DNA of 64,000 nucleotides from DATMER01 sp035556715 (GTDB lineage Bacteria; Acidobacteriota; Thermoanaerobaculia; Multivoradales; UBA5704): contig DATMER010000136.1 in assembly GCA_035556715.1 (NCBI GenBank), positions 156,356 through 220,355 of the forward strand. Reading direction: 5' to 3'. The translations under genes were made by a program, and so were the position numbers. Positions 27,761 through 36,581 of the stretch are shown one piece after another; the stretch's first letter is position 1; each line of letters begins with the position of its first letter. The notes under the pieces were generated by a model. It saw nothing but the letters and a program-made list of their open reading frames with translations. It did no database searches and was not told the DNA's origin.

Positions 27761-30712
27761 CTAGAAGCGGAAGCCCAGCGACAGGCGGAACATACGCGGC
27801 TGCTGGTAGTGCAGCTCGTTCGTCGCCTTGCCGAAGTTCGTACCCTTCCGCCAGTGCACGCCTTCGATCGGCTCCGTGGTGAAGGGGTCGAACCGCTGCA
27901 GGCCGGCGGTGGTGGTCGCGTCCTGGACCGCCGTGTTCACGAAGCCGACGCCTTGCTCGTCGAAGAGGTTGAGCACCTCGGGCTGGAGGTAGATCTCGAG
28001 CTCCTTGCCGAAGGTGTTGAAGGTGAAGCCGTAGTTGAACGAGAGGTCCGTCGCCGAGAGGTCATCGGTGCGGAACGCGTCCCGGTCGGTGAAGAAGTAG
28101 GCGACGCTTGCCGGCGGGATGGCATAGCCGGGGTTTACGACGCCGGTGGGGTTCGTCGTGGCGCTGAACCTCGTGTCCACGCCACCCACGGCGCCGTAGG
28201 GCGTGCCCGAAGCATAGCTCTGCAACAGGCTCACGTTGAGGTTGTGCCGGTCGGTGGTGAAGATGTTGTAGACCGCCCAGAGCCGTGCCCGGTGGCGCTG
28301 GTCGACGCCCAGGTCGCCGCGCGGATTGTTCCAGGACAGGTCCTTGTACTCGGGGAACTGGAGGATGCCCGAGGCCACCGGGCCGTTGGGCTGGGTCTCG
28401 CCGTCGAAGTTGCCCCGCGAGTGGGACCAGGTGTAGTTGCCGCCGAAGAACCAGCGGTCGGACGGGCGGACCTGGATCTGGGTGTGGATGCCGTCGTAGA
28501 CGCGCTCCAGCAGGCTGTCCTCGTTTTCGATGAACGTGATGTTGGCGCGCTGGCCCGAGGGGGTGACGGTGCTGCCGGTCCCGAGGTCGGTCCGGTTGAC
28601 GTAGAAGTCATGCCCCTCGCGGTGCACGTAGTCGGCGCGGAAGATGCCCTTGGTGCCCAGGCGCTTGGCGGCGCCGAGGACGTACTCGGTGGTGCTCGGC
28701 GACAGGAGAGAGCCGTTGATCACCGTGGTGGCGCCGGGGATGTTCAGCGAGCGCAGGTTGGTCGTGTTGTTGACGCCGCCCTCGGAGTCGAACCAGTTGA
28801 AGATCGCGGCCAGGGCCTCTTCCGGGCCGAGCAGGTTGGGCGCGTTGGGGTCCGCGTTGATCGACGGGCCGCGCCAGAACCAGGTGATCGCAGCCGGGTT
28901 GCCGCCCTGGGCCGTTCCGTTGGCCTGGGTGCTGGCGAGGGCAGCCACGTACTCGGCGTAGCTCGCGTTGAAGATCCAGTCGCCGTCCCCCTTCGGGTCG
29001 AAGGTGGCCGACAGGCGCGGGCTCAGCTTGCTGTCGTCGGCGACCTTCTGCCTGGAAGCGTCCTCGCCGTCGTTCTGGTCGTAGCGCAGGCCGAGGTTGA
29101 AGCTCCAGTGGTCGTTGAAGCGCCAGCGGTCGTTGACGAAGAAGGAGTTGGTGACGAAGCTCGTCCCCAGGCTGCTCTCCAGGATGGGGTTGTACTGGAT
29201 GAAGGTGGAGGTGCTGCCGCTGATGAGCTGCGGGAACAGCTCGCCGTTGCGCAGGATCGTGTTGGAGATGAGGATGCGGAAGTCGCTGCCCGACTGGTGG
29301 TTGTCGGCGGCGCGGATGTCCTCGAAGGTGTCGTAGCCGAACGCGACGTCATGCGAGCCGAGGCTGTCGGTCGACAGGAACCAGGAGGCCTTGGCGAGCA
29401 TGTTCTCGTTGTCGCGCTCCTCCGGCCGGCAGACGCCGCAGAAGGTGGGGCTCCACCAGCGCTCGCCGGTGACGCTGTCCACCAGAAGCGTGCCGAAGAT
29501 CCGGTCGGTGAACTTGGAGCCCGCGTTCTCGAACGTGAACTCGCGCTCCGAGTACTGCGCCTCGATGAAGAAGTTCTCCGTGAGGACGCCGGAATAGTTG
29601 AACGCCGTCAGCTCCTGGGGCAGGCTGCGGTCGTTGATGCTGCGCGTGTCGAGGATCGTGCCGAAGAAGTTGCCCAGCTCGTCCTCGTCGATCTTGATGT
29701 AGGAGCCGGTGAGCCGGTGGCCGGTCAACGGCGACAGGGTCAGCTTGCCCTCGTAGCGCTGCTGGTCCTGGCCCCGGTCGAACGACTCCAGGGTGCGGGT
29801 GGTCTGGCCGGTGGTGAGCTGCTCGAAGTCGCGGCCGGCGAGGAAGTACCAGACCTTGTCTTTCCAGATCCAGCCGCCGAGGGTGGCCTCGTAGCGGTTG
29901 TTGATCTCGTCGGTCTGCTCCCGGGTCAGCGGCGTGGCCGATTCCCAGTCCTGGTTGGTGAGGCTGTCGCGGAAGGTGCCGTGGATCTCGTTGCCGCCAG
30001 ACTTGGTGATCGTGTTGACGACGCCGCCGGCGAAGCGGCCGTACTCGGCCGAGACGCCCGACACCGAGGTCGTGGTCTCCTCGACGGCATCCTCGATAAA
30101 CAGGTCGAACGGTTGGCCGCGCAGGTTCTCCGTGATCACCACCCCGTTGACCAGGAAGAGGTTCTCGTAAGACTGCGAGCCCGAGATGCTGATGCCGCCG
30201 TTGCGGGCGTTCGAGGCCGGGCCGCTCGCCGATGCGCCGGGAGTCAGCAGCACCGTCTCACGGATGTTGCGCTCCATGGGGAGCTGCTCGACGAACTCCT
30301 TCTCGTAAGTCGTTGCCGCCGTGGCCGACGTGGAGATCGTCTCGTAGGTGCCGGTGACGACGATTTCCTCGCTCACCGAGGCCTGCGCCATCTCGACGTC
30401 GATCCGGGTCGTCTGCTGGGCCGAGATCTTGACCGTCTGCTGCGGCGACAGGAACCCCTCGAGCTCGTAGGAGATCGAGTAGTCGCCGGGCGGCAGGAGC
30501 GGGACGTTGTAGTCGCCGCTCTCGCTCGTGGTCACGGTCCGGGTTCCCTGCAGCGCCGGCGATGTGACGGACACGAGGACGCCCGGCAGCGCCGAGCCGT
30601 CCTGCGCCGACACCTTGCCCGACAGGACGCCGGTCGGGATGCCCTGGGACAGCACGGGGAGCGCCAGCAGCAGGGCGCACATCGCGCTCAGGACCAAGGT
30701 TCTGACTCTCAT
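27761..30712 (-). CDS. TonB-dependent receptor with N-terminal carboxypeptidase-like regulatory domain
   Basis: 983 aa outer-membrane protein. Signal peptide MRVRTLVLSAMCALLLALPVLSQG; then an Ig-like carboxypeptidase regulatory domain (residues about 28-110: GVLSGKVSAQDGSALPGVLVSVTS, GDYNVPLLPPGDYSISYELEG); a plug with EEIVVTG, LPMERNIRETVLLTPGA, NLFLVNGV and GGVVNTITKSGGNE; then a long beta-barrel ending in the aromatic RLSLGFRF. This is the Acidobacteriota/Bacteroidota style of transporter for large or unknown substrates. I chose the ATG at 30712 (AAAGGAG 9 bases upstream) over one eight codons earlier. Monocistronic with its own terminator. Confidence 0.93.
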   Translation of the reverse strand: MRVRTLVLSAMCALLLALPVLSQGIPTGVLSGKVSAQDGSALPGVLVSVTSPALQGTRTVTTSESGDYNVPLLPPGDYSISYELEGFLSPQQTVKISAQQTTRIDVEMAQASVSEEIVVTGTYETISTSATAATTYEKEFVEQLPMERNIRETVLLTPGASASGPASNARNGGISISGSQSYENLFLVNGVVITENLRGQPFDLFIEDAVEETTTSVSGVSAEYGRFAGGVVNTITKSGGNEIHGTFRDSLTNQDWESATPLTREQTDEINNRYEATLGGWIWKDKVWYFLAGRDFEQLTTGQTTRTLESFDRGQDQQRYEGKLTLSPLTGHRLTGSYIKIDEDELGNFFGTILDTRSINDRSLPQELTAFNYSGVLTENFFIEAQYSEREFTFENAGSKFTDRIFGTLLVDSVTGERWWSPTFCGVCRPEERDNENMLAKASWFLSTDSLGSHDVAFGYDTFEDIRAADNHQSGSDFRILISNTILRNGELFPQLISGSTSTFIQYNPILESSLGTSFVTNSFFVNDRWRFNDHWSFNLGLRYDQNDGEDASRQKVADDSKLSPRLSATFDPKGDGDWIFNASYAEYVAALASTQANGTAQGGNPAAITWFWRGPSINADPNAPNLLGPEEALAAIFNWFDSEGGVNNTTNLRSLNIPGATTVINGSLLSPSTTEYVLGAAKRLGTKGIFRADYVHREGHDFYVNRTDLGTGSTVTPSGQRANITFIENEDSLLERVYDGIHTQIQVRPSDRWFFGGNYTWSHSRGNFDGETQPNGPVASGILQFPEYKDLSWNNPRGDLGVDQRHRARLWAVYNIFTTDRHNLNVSLLQSYASGTPYGAVGGVDTRFSATTNPTGVVNPGYAIPPASVAYFFTDRDAFRTDDLSATDLSFNYGFTFNTFGKELEIYLQPEVLNLFDEQGVGFVNTAVQDATTTAGLQRFDPFTTEPIEGVHWRKGTNFGKATNELHYQQPRMFRLSLGFRF

Positions 30713-31009
30713 GTTTGGGGACTCCTTTCGAGTCATGCTCCCCGTGTCATCAGGGGAGCGGTTCTATCTCACGTTCACATGGGAGTCTGTGCGCCGCAGC
30801 GACTGCCAGATCTCCCTCCCCATCGGCGCCCGGGGCGGGCGCCTGATCACAGGTATCCAAGCAACATGGATGTGGCAATTGTCATGCCGGAGTGACGCCC
30901 TTGTCAATCTGGAAAGAGATCCTTTCCGCTCAAGGACTTGGCAGATATATATCCGGCGGCGGGATGCCCTCCGCGTCCGGAGTTTTGAATTCAGTCCAAA
31001 AATCCGGAT
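30713..31009. other. 297-base intergenic region upstream of the TonB receptor
   Basis: No gene seen. It holds the receptor's ribosome site (AAAGGAG) and a CCCCTGATGACACGGGG hairpin-like sequence close to the start, a possible sigma-54-like promoter (30875-30889) and, on the minus strand, a TTGACA at 30902-30907. The distal part is AT-richer than its surroundings, as expected for a promoter region. Confidence 0.6.
30875..30889 (-). promoter_or_regulatory. Possible sigma-54 (-24/-12) promoter for the TonB receptor
   Basis: On the minus strand GGCATGACAATTGC has GG and GC separated by ten bases with TTGC at the -12 position, close to the TGGCAC-N5-TTGC consensus. A TTGACA lies just upstream, so a sigma-70 reading is also possible. 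It would give a leader of roughly 150 bases. Confidence 0.3.
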
Positions 31010-32230
31010 TCAGTTTCCAGGAGAGCCCCAGAGCTCCCTCAGCGCCGAGGCGACCGGATCGCGCAGCGGAGGCGGGGTGTAGACCCGGTAGCGGTCGATC
31101 CGCGACAGGTGGCGGATGAACTGGCTGGCCCGCTCCATGGGCTCCAGGGAGCCGTCCCAGAGCCGGACGAGCACGCGGCTGCGGCCCATGCGGTGGGGGT
31201 CCTTGGCGGAGTTGGAGAGGAGGAGGTTGCCCGCGCCGAAGCGCTCCATCAGGTCCGGCACGAGGGCCTCGAAGCGTTCCTTCTCTTCCGGGGGCAGGTG
31301 CTCGCGGGTCTCGAAAGCCACGGGGAAGTGCTCGCGCTCGACCACGGCGCGGGCGTGGAGGCTCCCCGAGGCGCGCATCGCCGACCAGACCGAGACGTCG
31401 TCCTGGGCCAGGAACGCGTCCGGGTTCGAGGCCCAGAGGGCGCCGGTCTCCTTCATCCACTCGTTCAGGTGGAGCTCCAGCGCCTTGCCCGTGGCGTTGA
31501 AGTAGACCTGGGTAAACATGTAGTAGCGGGCCATCACCAGGGCTTCGAGGGCGTGGATCCCGCCCTCCTCGATGCCGATCCCCCACTCGCCCGTGAGCGG
31601 GTCGGCCAGGGGGAGCACGGTGTCGAGCAGCCGCTCCAGGTCGAAGGTGCCGTAGCGCACGCCGCAGTAGAGGCTGTCGCGCAGCAGGTAGTCCATCTTG
31701 TCGACGTCGAGCTCGCCGGAGACCACCTGGGAGAGCAGCCGCTCGGTGGGGCTGCCGCCGCCGTGGAGGAGGCGGGCCACGTCCGCGGTCCCGATCCCTT
31801 CGCCGTGGCGCGCGAAGACCGTCTCGACCTCCGGCGTGGAGAGCAGCCGCCGGGTCATCTCCTCGTGGTCGATCCCGCCCTCGAACAGCTCCTCGGCCGA
31901 GTGGCTGAATGGAGCGTGGCCCACGTCGTGGAGCAGGGCGGCGGCGCGCACGAGGCGGCGCTTCGGGCTTTTCGGTCCGGAAGGGAGCAGGCCCTCCCCC
32001 TTCGAGCACAGCGCGTCGTAGAGCCGGCCGGCCAGGTGCATGGCCCCGATCACGTGGCTGAAGCGGCTGTGCTCGGCGCCGGGGAAGACCAGGAAGGTGA
32101 AGCCGAGCTGGTGGATGAAGCGCAGGCGCTGGACCGGCCGGCTGTTGATCAGCGCGGTCTCCAGGGCGTCGGCGCGGATGAAGCCGTGGACCGGGTCGCG
32201 GATGGACAGCAAGCTGGGCGGCCGGCTCAA
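31010..32230 (-). CDS. HD-superfamily phosphohydrolase (YwfO/dGTPase-like)
   Basis: 406 aa cytoplasmic metal-dependent phosphohydrolase. The N-terminus SIRDPVHGFI, then EHSRFSHVIGAMHLA (first His), LLHDVGHAPFSHSAE (His-Asp pair) and SGELDVDKMDYLLRDS (downstream Asp) match HD-domain nucleotide hydrolases of the YwfO/SAMHD1-like branch. Substrate is likely a nucleoside triphosphate but not provable here. The TTG start overlaps the LON-domain gene stop as TTGA (32227-32230), a coupled start; there is no ATG or GTG near the conserved N-terminus. Confidence 0.88.
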   Translation of the reverse strand: MSRPPSLLSIRDPVHGFIRADALETALINSRPVQRLRFIHQLGFTFLVFPGAEHSRFSHVIGAMHLAGRLYDALCSKGEGLLPSGPKSPKRRLVRAAALLHDVGHAPFSHSAEELFEGGIDHEEMTRRLLSTPEVETVFARHGEGIGTADVARLLHGGGSPTERLLSQVVSGELDVDKMDYLLRDSLYCGVRYGTFDLERLLDTVLPLADPLTGEWGIGIEEGGIHALEALVMARYYMFTQVYFNATGKALELHLNEWMKETGALWASNPDAFLAQDDVSVWSAMRASGSLHARAVVEREHFPVAFETREHLPPEEKERFEALVPDLMERFGAGNLLLSNSAKDPHRMGRSRVLVRLWDGSLEPMERASQFIRHLSRIDRYRVYTPPPLRDPVASALRELWGSPGN

Positions 32231-32934
32231 TTGTGGTTGTGGTCGCCGGCGGCCAGGTGCCGCCAGGGGCGCAGCAGGTCGAGGACCTGCTGGCGGTTGC
32301 GCAGGATCGTCAGGATGGACAGGCCGCGCTCGGGCAGGGGCTGCTGCAGGAGCTTCAGCTTGCGCAGGGGGGGCAGGTCGAGCCCCGCGGCCACGCGGTT
32401 GACCAGCTCCTCGAAACCGCACTCGCCGGCCAGCTCCTCGACCTCGTGGCTGCCGAGGGGGAAGCGCTCCCCGGTCTGCTCGGCCACGTGGCGCAGCAGC
32501 TCGGTCATGGCCTTGCGCACGGCCATGATCCCGGCGTCGTGCTCGTTGAGCCAGGGCTCCTCGACCGGGCGGACCTCGGCCAGGCGGTAGGGCTCGCCCG
32601 CGATCTCGCGCTCCAGCTCGAAGCGGAAGTCGCCGACCAGCAGGATCTGGGTGCGGCCGTCGGGGAGGGTTTCGACGTCCACCAGCCGGCCGGCGGTGCC
32701 GCCGGAGTAGACGGCGGGGCGGCCGTCGTAGCTCTGGCTCCAGCCGGGCTTGAGCAGGACGATCCCGATCCAGCGCGCGTCCTCCTCCGGGTTCTCCCGG
32801 TCGATCAGGTCCTGGACCATGCGCAGGTAGCGCGGCTCCTCCACGAGCAGCTTCAGCTCCGTGCGCGGGAAGTGGACCACGTCCGGGAGCGGGAAGAGGG
32901 GGAGGCGGGTGACGGAAAGGTGACCTCCGGCCAT
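32227..32934 (-). CDS. LON-protease N-terminal (substrate-binding) domain protein
   Basis: 235 aa. It has the stand-alone LON N domain: LPLFPLPDVVHFPRTELKLLV, YLRMVQDLI, GTAGRLVDVETLPDGRTQILLVGDFRFEL, followed by a helical C-terminal part. No ATPase or protease domain, as in other stand-alone LON-domain proteins whose role is unknown. First gene of a two-gene unit with the HD hydrolase. A ribosome site GGAGG lies close to the ATG at 32932-32934. Confidence 0.88.
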   Translation of the reverse strand: MAGGHLSVTRLPLFPLPDVVHFPRTELKLLVEEPRYLRMVQDLIDRENPEEDARWIGIVLLKPGWSQSYDGRPAVYSGGTAGRLVDVETLPDGRTQILLVGDFRFELEREIAGEPYRLAEVRPVEEPWLNEHDAGIMAVRKAMTELLRHVAEQTGERFPLGSHEVEELAGECGFEELVNRVAAGLDLPPLRKLKLLQQPLPERGLSILTILRNRQQVLDLLRPWRHLAAGDHNHN

Positions 32935-32978
32935 GAGTAGATGATACCGAAAACCCGGTCCGTGGCAGAATGCCTGTC

Positions 32979-33839
32979 ATGCGAAGGCCTGCCTTTTTCG
33001 CCCTCTTCCTGGCCGCCTGCCTCCCCCTGGCTGCCCAGGTCCCGGCCGATGCCGCCGGTGATGCCGCCTGGGCCCGCCGTTCGGAGGGGCGCCAGGGCGA
33101 CCGCGCCGCGCCGGGACCCATCAACGAGGCCATCGCCGCCTACGAGCGGGCGGTCAAGGAGCAGCCCGACAACCTGGAGGCCTACGGGAAGCTGCTGCGC
33201 GCCCTGCACTACAAGGGGGACTACGCGGTCCTCACCAAGGAGGGCAAGCAGCAGGTCTTCGGCCGCGGCCGCGACGTCGTCGAGGCCGCCCTCGACCGCA
33301 TCGCCCGCCGGATCGGCGGGACAGCCGGGCGCAAGAAGCTGGACGACCTGCCGCCGCCGCAGGTGGCGAAGCTGGCCAAGGGCATCCCCGAGGCACCGCA
33401 CATCTTCCTCTGGGGGGCGATCCACTGGGGCCTGTGGGGCGACGTCTATGGCCGGATGGCCGCGGCCCGACAGGGGGTGGGGGAGAAGATCCGGCGCTAT
33501 GGCGAGGTGGCCGTGGCCCTGGACGAGCGCTTCGAGAAGGCCGGCGGCCACCGTCTCCTCGGGCGGCTCCACACCCTGGCGCCGAAGATTCCGTTCGTCA
33601 CCGGCTGGGTGGACCGCGACGCTGCCGTCACCCACCTGCGCCGGGCCGTGGCCCTGGCCCCGGACGACCTCTACAACCAGGTCTACCTGGCCGACGCCCT
33701 TCTCCAGCACCACTCGGAGAAGGCGGCCGAGGCGAAGGAGATCCTGCGCAGGGTGGTGCAGAAGAAGCCGGACCCGGCCAGGGTAGTGGAGGACGAGCGG
33801 GCCCTGGCCGAGGCGCGGCAGCTCCTCGGCGGGCGGTAG
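32979..33839 (+). CDS. Secreted TatT-like / TPR protein
   Basis: 286 aa with signal peptide MRRPAFFALFLAACLPLAAQ. The mature part is helical with TPR-like repeats: EAIAAYERAVKEQPDNLEAYGKL and THLRRAVALAPDDLYNQVYLADAL, and FLWGAIHWGLWGD in the centre, resembling the TRAP-transporter-associated TatT family. No other TRAP genes are nearby, so a substrate role is unclear. An ATG at 32970 would add three residues before the signal peptide. It precedes the CDF gene by six bases. Confidence 0.7.
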   Translation: MRRPAFFALFLAACLPLAAQVPADAAGDAAWARRSEGRQGDRAAPGPINEAIAAYERAVKEQPDNLEAYGKLLRALHYKGDYAVLTKEGKQQVFGRGRDVVEAALDRIARRIGGTAGRKKLDDLPPPQVAKLAKGIPEAPHIFLWGAIHWGLWGDVYGRMAAARQGVGEKIRRYGEVAVALDERFEKAGGHRLLGRLHTLAPKIPFVTGWVDRDAAVTHLRRAVALAPDDLYNQVYLADALLQHHSEKAAEAKEILRRVVQKKPDPARVVEDERALAEARQLLGGR

Positions 33840-33845
33840 GGGCTG

Positions 33846-34718
33846 ATGGCCCCGGACCAGGAGCAGGCGGCGAGAGACGCGCCGGGGGTGGCGATCGCGG
33901 CGGCTGCATTCCTGGTCGTGCTCAAGGCCGCGGGGGCCTGGATCACCGGCTCCCTGGCGTTGTTCTCGGCCGCGCTCGACTCCCTGATCGACGTCTTCGT
34001 GTCGGCGGCCAACTGGGTGGTGGTGCGGCGCAGTGCCGCCCCGCCCGACGCCGAGCACGCGTACGGACACGGCAAGTTCGAGAACCTGGCGGCGCTCGGG
34101 CAGGGGCTGTTCCTGGCGGGGGGCGCGGCCGCCCTGGTGGCGACCGGCGTCCGCCGTCTCGCTTCCGGAGAGGCTCCGCGGGAGACGGGTCTCGGCATGG
34201 GGGTGCTGGCCGTCTCCATGGCCGTGAGCTTCCTCGTGGCCCGGCACCTCCGGCGGGCCGCCCGGGCGGTGGAGAGCCCGGCGCTGGAGGCCGACAGCCT
34301 CCACTACGCCACCGACCTCTGGGTGAACGGCGCGGCGCTCGCAGCCCTCGGAGTGGTGGCCTGGACCGGCTGGGCTCCGGCCGATTCCCTGGTGGCGCTG
34401 GGGGTGGCGGTCTACGTCTTCCGCGCTGCGGCTGTCCTGATCCTGGACGCCCTGAGAGTGCTCTCCGACCGTGCTCTACCCGAAGAGGAACTGCGGCGCA
34501 TCCGCGCGGTGGTGGAGTCCTTCCGCGCCGAAGGGGTGATCGGGATGCACGACCTCAAAACCCGGCGCGGCGGCGGCCAGCGCTTCATCGAGCTCCACCT
34601 GGAGATCCCCCGCTCCACCTCCTTCGAGGACGCCCACGACCTGATGGTGAGGGTCCTCCGCGCCATCGAGCGCGAGCTGCCGCGCTCCAAGGTCTTCGTG
34701 CACGGGGACCCGGTCTAG
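33846..34718 (+). CDS. Cation diffusion facilitator transporter (FieF-like)
   Basis: 290 aa divalent-metal/proton antiporter of the inner membrane. Six membrane segments; metal-site residues in TM2 (SLALFSAALDSLIDV) and TM5 (HYATDLWVNGA, His-x3-Asp), EHAYGHGKFEN after TM2, and a cytoplasmic C-terminal ferredoxin-like domain (GMHDLKTRRGGGQRFIELHLEI). Metal (Zn, Fe or Mn) cannot be fixed from sequence. Likely co-transcribed with the preceding TatT-like gene. Confidence 0.9.
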   Translation: MAPDQEQAARDAPGVAIAAAAFLVVLKAAGAWITGSLALFSAALDSLIDVFVSAANWVVVRRSAAPPDAEHAYGHGKFENLAALGQGLFLAGGAAALVATGVRRLASGEAPRETGLGMGVLAVSMAVSFLVARHLRRAARAVESPALEADSLHYATDLWVNGAALAALGVVAWTGWAPADSLVALGVAVYVFRAAAVLILDALRVLSDRALPEEELRRIRAVVESFRAEGVIGMHDLKTRRGGGQRFIELHLEIPRSTSFEDAHDLMVRVLRAIERELPRSKVFVHGDPV

Positions 34719-34747
34719 GGGATCAGCGGAGCCGGAGGCCGCACTTC

Positions 34748-35278
34748 TCAGATGCTCCCCGACCACCCGATCCGCTCCACGGCGGGCTCCGTGGGCAGCC
34801 GGGCGAGCAGGTCGCTGACCGTGGCGCCGTCGGGCGGGACCGGGAGGTCCGGGGCAATCTCGGAGAGCGGCTCCAGCACGAAGCGGCGCTCGCGCAGGCG
34901 GGGGTGGGGAAGGGTCAGCTCCGGGGAGGCGGATTGAAGGGATCCGTAGAGCAGCAGGTCCACGTCCAGAGGCCGGGGGCCGAAGCGCTCGCCCCGGAGG
35001 CGGCCGGCGGCGAGCTCCAGCGCCTTGGCGAGCGCCAGCAGCTCCCCGGGCTTCAGGGAGGTGTGCGCCAGCACGGCGGTGTTCAGGTAGTCGGGCTGGG
35101 GGACGGGAGAGACCGGGACGCTCCGGTAGAGGGAGGCGACCAGCAGGCCGCCCAGGATGGACTCGAGCTGCCGGAGCGTCAGGACCAGGGTCTCTTCGAC
35201 GGAGCCCGTTTTTCCGGAGAAGGGACGGGGGAGGTTCCCGCCGAGCGCCAGCGCGACCGGGACGGGCTGGCGGACCGC
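34748..35278 (-). CDS. folK: FolK-like 6-hydroxymethyl-dihydropterin pyrophosphokinase, no standard start codon
   Basis: Pyrophosphorylates hydroxymethyl-dihydropterin in folate synthesis. The frame reads VPVALALGGNLPRPF (first strand and the GxN loop), QPDYLNTAVLAHTSL, RGERFGPRPLDVDLLLYG (PPPK signature with metal-binding Asp pair) and PHPRLRERRFVLEPL, covering the whole family. No ATG, GTG or TTG exists in this frame upstream of 35074, which would delete the first 70 residues; the start must be a rare codon (GTC or CTG near 35249-35275) or the sequence has an error. It follows the zinc-ribbon gene, so re-initiation at its stop is possible. The upstream end is approximate. Confidence 0.75.
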   Translation of the reverse strand, partial: AVRQPVPVALALGGNLPRPFSGKTGSVEETLVLTLRQLESILGGLLVASLYRSVPVSPVPQPDYLNTAVLAHTSLKPGELLALAKALELAAGRLRGERFGPRPLDVDLLLYGSLQSASPELTLPHPRLRERRFVLEPLSEIAPDLPVPPDGATVSDLLARLPTEPAVERIGWSGSI

Positions 35279-35279
35279 C

Positions 35280-35585
35280 TCAGGCCTCGTCGTCGAGCTC
35301 CTCTTCCTCCACGTCGTCGAGGTCTCCGTCCTCGAGGTCCGGGCCGACCATCTCGTCGTCGCCGATGTCGGCGATCGGCTCGTCTTCCTCGATCTCGACG
35401 GCCTTGACGACCTCGGCCTTGCGCTTGCGGCGCGTGGACTGCCCGACCACGGCGGTCTCGCCCTGGCCCGCGTCCTTCTGGTTGGCCCCGCACTTGGGAC
35501 AGACGGGCTCGGGCTTGCCCAGGTCGTAGAACTTCGTCCCGCAGCTAAAGCAGTCGTACTTGGTTCCCAGCTTCAGTTCTGGCAT
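35280..35585 (-). CDS. TIGR02300-type FYDLN zinc-ribbon protein with acidic tail
   Basis: 101 aa. A zinc ribbon CFSCGTKFYDLG...CPKCG at residues about 12-33 carries the FYDLN-like signature, followed by a short basic patch (TRRKRKAEVV) and a strongly acidic C-terminus of Asp/Glu runs. Function of this small family is unknown. The ATG at 35583-35585 begins MPELKLGTKY directly before the ribbon; a longer frame lacks support. Upstream of folK, which it may drive by coupled re-initiation. Confidence 0.85.
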   Translation of the reverse strand: MPELKLGTKYDCFSCGTKFYDLGKPEPVCPKCGANQKDAGQGETAVVGQSTRRKRKAEVVKAVEIEEDEPIADIGDDEMVGPDLEDGDLDDVEEEELDDEA

Positions 35586-35816
35586 CGCGGTTGTCCCCGT
35601 CCTATCCCCGTTCAGACCCCGTTCAGAGGGCCTCGTTTCAGAGGGCCGCGAAGCTAGCACCCATGGGCGGGACTGTCAACGGCGCTCGCCAGGCGCTTGT
35701 CGGGGAAGAAGGGGGACGGTACGATGGTTCTTTCCTGTGGTGCGAGGGCCGTGCCCCTCTCAGACGTCCGATCACCGGTCCGTTAACCGGTCCGATACCG
35801 TCCCAGGGCTCCCGAT

Positions 35817-36572
35817 ATGAAGTCCATGAAGAAGATTGTCCTGACGCTCGCGATGCTGGCCTTTGCCATGCCTTCTCTCGCGGCCCCCAAGGTGCCCGAC
35901 CCCTCGGCCCCCGGCCTCTCCGGCACCCAGCGGCTGCAGGCCCTCCTCGACCGTGTCCGCCTGGAGCAGCAGAAGCTCAAGACCCTGGAGGCCCGCTTCG
36001 TCCAGCACCAGGAGAGCTCGCTCCTGGCCGCGCCCGAGGAGTCCAACGGGGTCTTCTCCTATGCCGCGCCCGACCGCGTGCGCTGGGAGTACCAGGAGCC
36101 CAGCCCCATCACCGTCGTGATCCAGGGCGAGCAGATGACCACCTGGTACCGCGACCTCAAGCGCGCCGACCTGGTCAAGGTGGGCCGCTACTCGAACCAG
36201 GTGCTCAAATACCTGGGCGCCAGCGGCAACATGCAGACGCTGGTCGACTACTTCACGGTCAAGCTCTCCATGCCGGCGAAGAAGGGTGACCCCTACCGCC
36301 TGGAGCTGATCCCGCGTTACCCCCGCATCGCCAAGCGGCTCAAGTCGATGACCATCTGGATCGACGACGAGCTCTTCTTCCCGACCCGGATGAAGTACGT
36401 CGAGGCCGACGGCGACACCACGGACTACGAGTTCCGCGACCTCAAGAAGAACGCCCCCATCCCCGCGGACCGCTTCGTGCTGAAGCTCCCCAAGGAGGTC
36501 CAGACCCGGACCATCGACCTGGGAGAAGGGAAGCAGGGCAAGGAGCCCAACGCGCCGAGACAGCGGCCGTGA
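35817..36572 (+). CDS. lolA: LolA-like outer-membrane lipoprotein carrier
   Basis: 251 aa periplasmic chaperone that ferries lipoproteins to the outer membrane. Signal peptide MKKIVLTLAMLAFAMPSLA, then LKTLEARFVQHQES, NGVFSYAAPDRVRWEYQEPSP and ITVVIQGEQMTTWYRDLKRADL, the open beta-barrel core; a basic C-terminal tail is extra. ATG at 35817 or 35826. It lies upstream of tgt-yajC-secD-secF in the same direction, suggesting an envelope-export cluster. LolB and LolCDE are not visible here. Confidence 0.88.
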   Translation: MKSMKKIVLTLAMLAFAMPSLAAPKVPDPSAPGLSGTQRLQALLDRVRLEQQKLKTLEARFVQHQESSLLAAPEESNGVFSYAAPDRVRWEYQEPSPITVVIQGEQMTTWYRDLKRADLVKVGRYSNQVLKYLGASGNMQTLVDYFTVKLSMPAKKGDPYRLELIPRYPRIAKRLKSMTIWIDDELFFPTRMKYVEADGDTTDYEFRDLKKNAPIPADRFVLKLPKEVQTRTIDLGEGKQGKEPNAPRQRP

Positions 36573-36581
36573 GCTGACCTC

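Noticed and set aside
27608..30895. 1095-codon plus-strand frame antisense to the TonB receptor
   Set aside because: Composition is a high-GC mirror effect (Val/Gly/Arg/Ala rich) with no family blocks, while the minus strand encodes a complete receptor with signal peptide and terminator.
32233..32940. 235-codon plus-strand frame opposite the LON-domain gene
   Set aside because: Low-information mirror frame; the minus strand has clear LON-domain sequence.
35767..35800. CCGGTCCG direct repeats before lolA as a regulatory site
   Set aside because: Only two short copies, no spacing match to promoter elements and chance is likely at this GC content.
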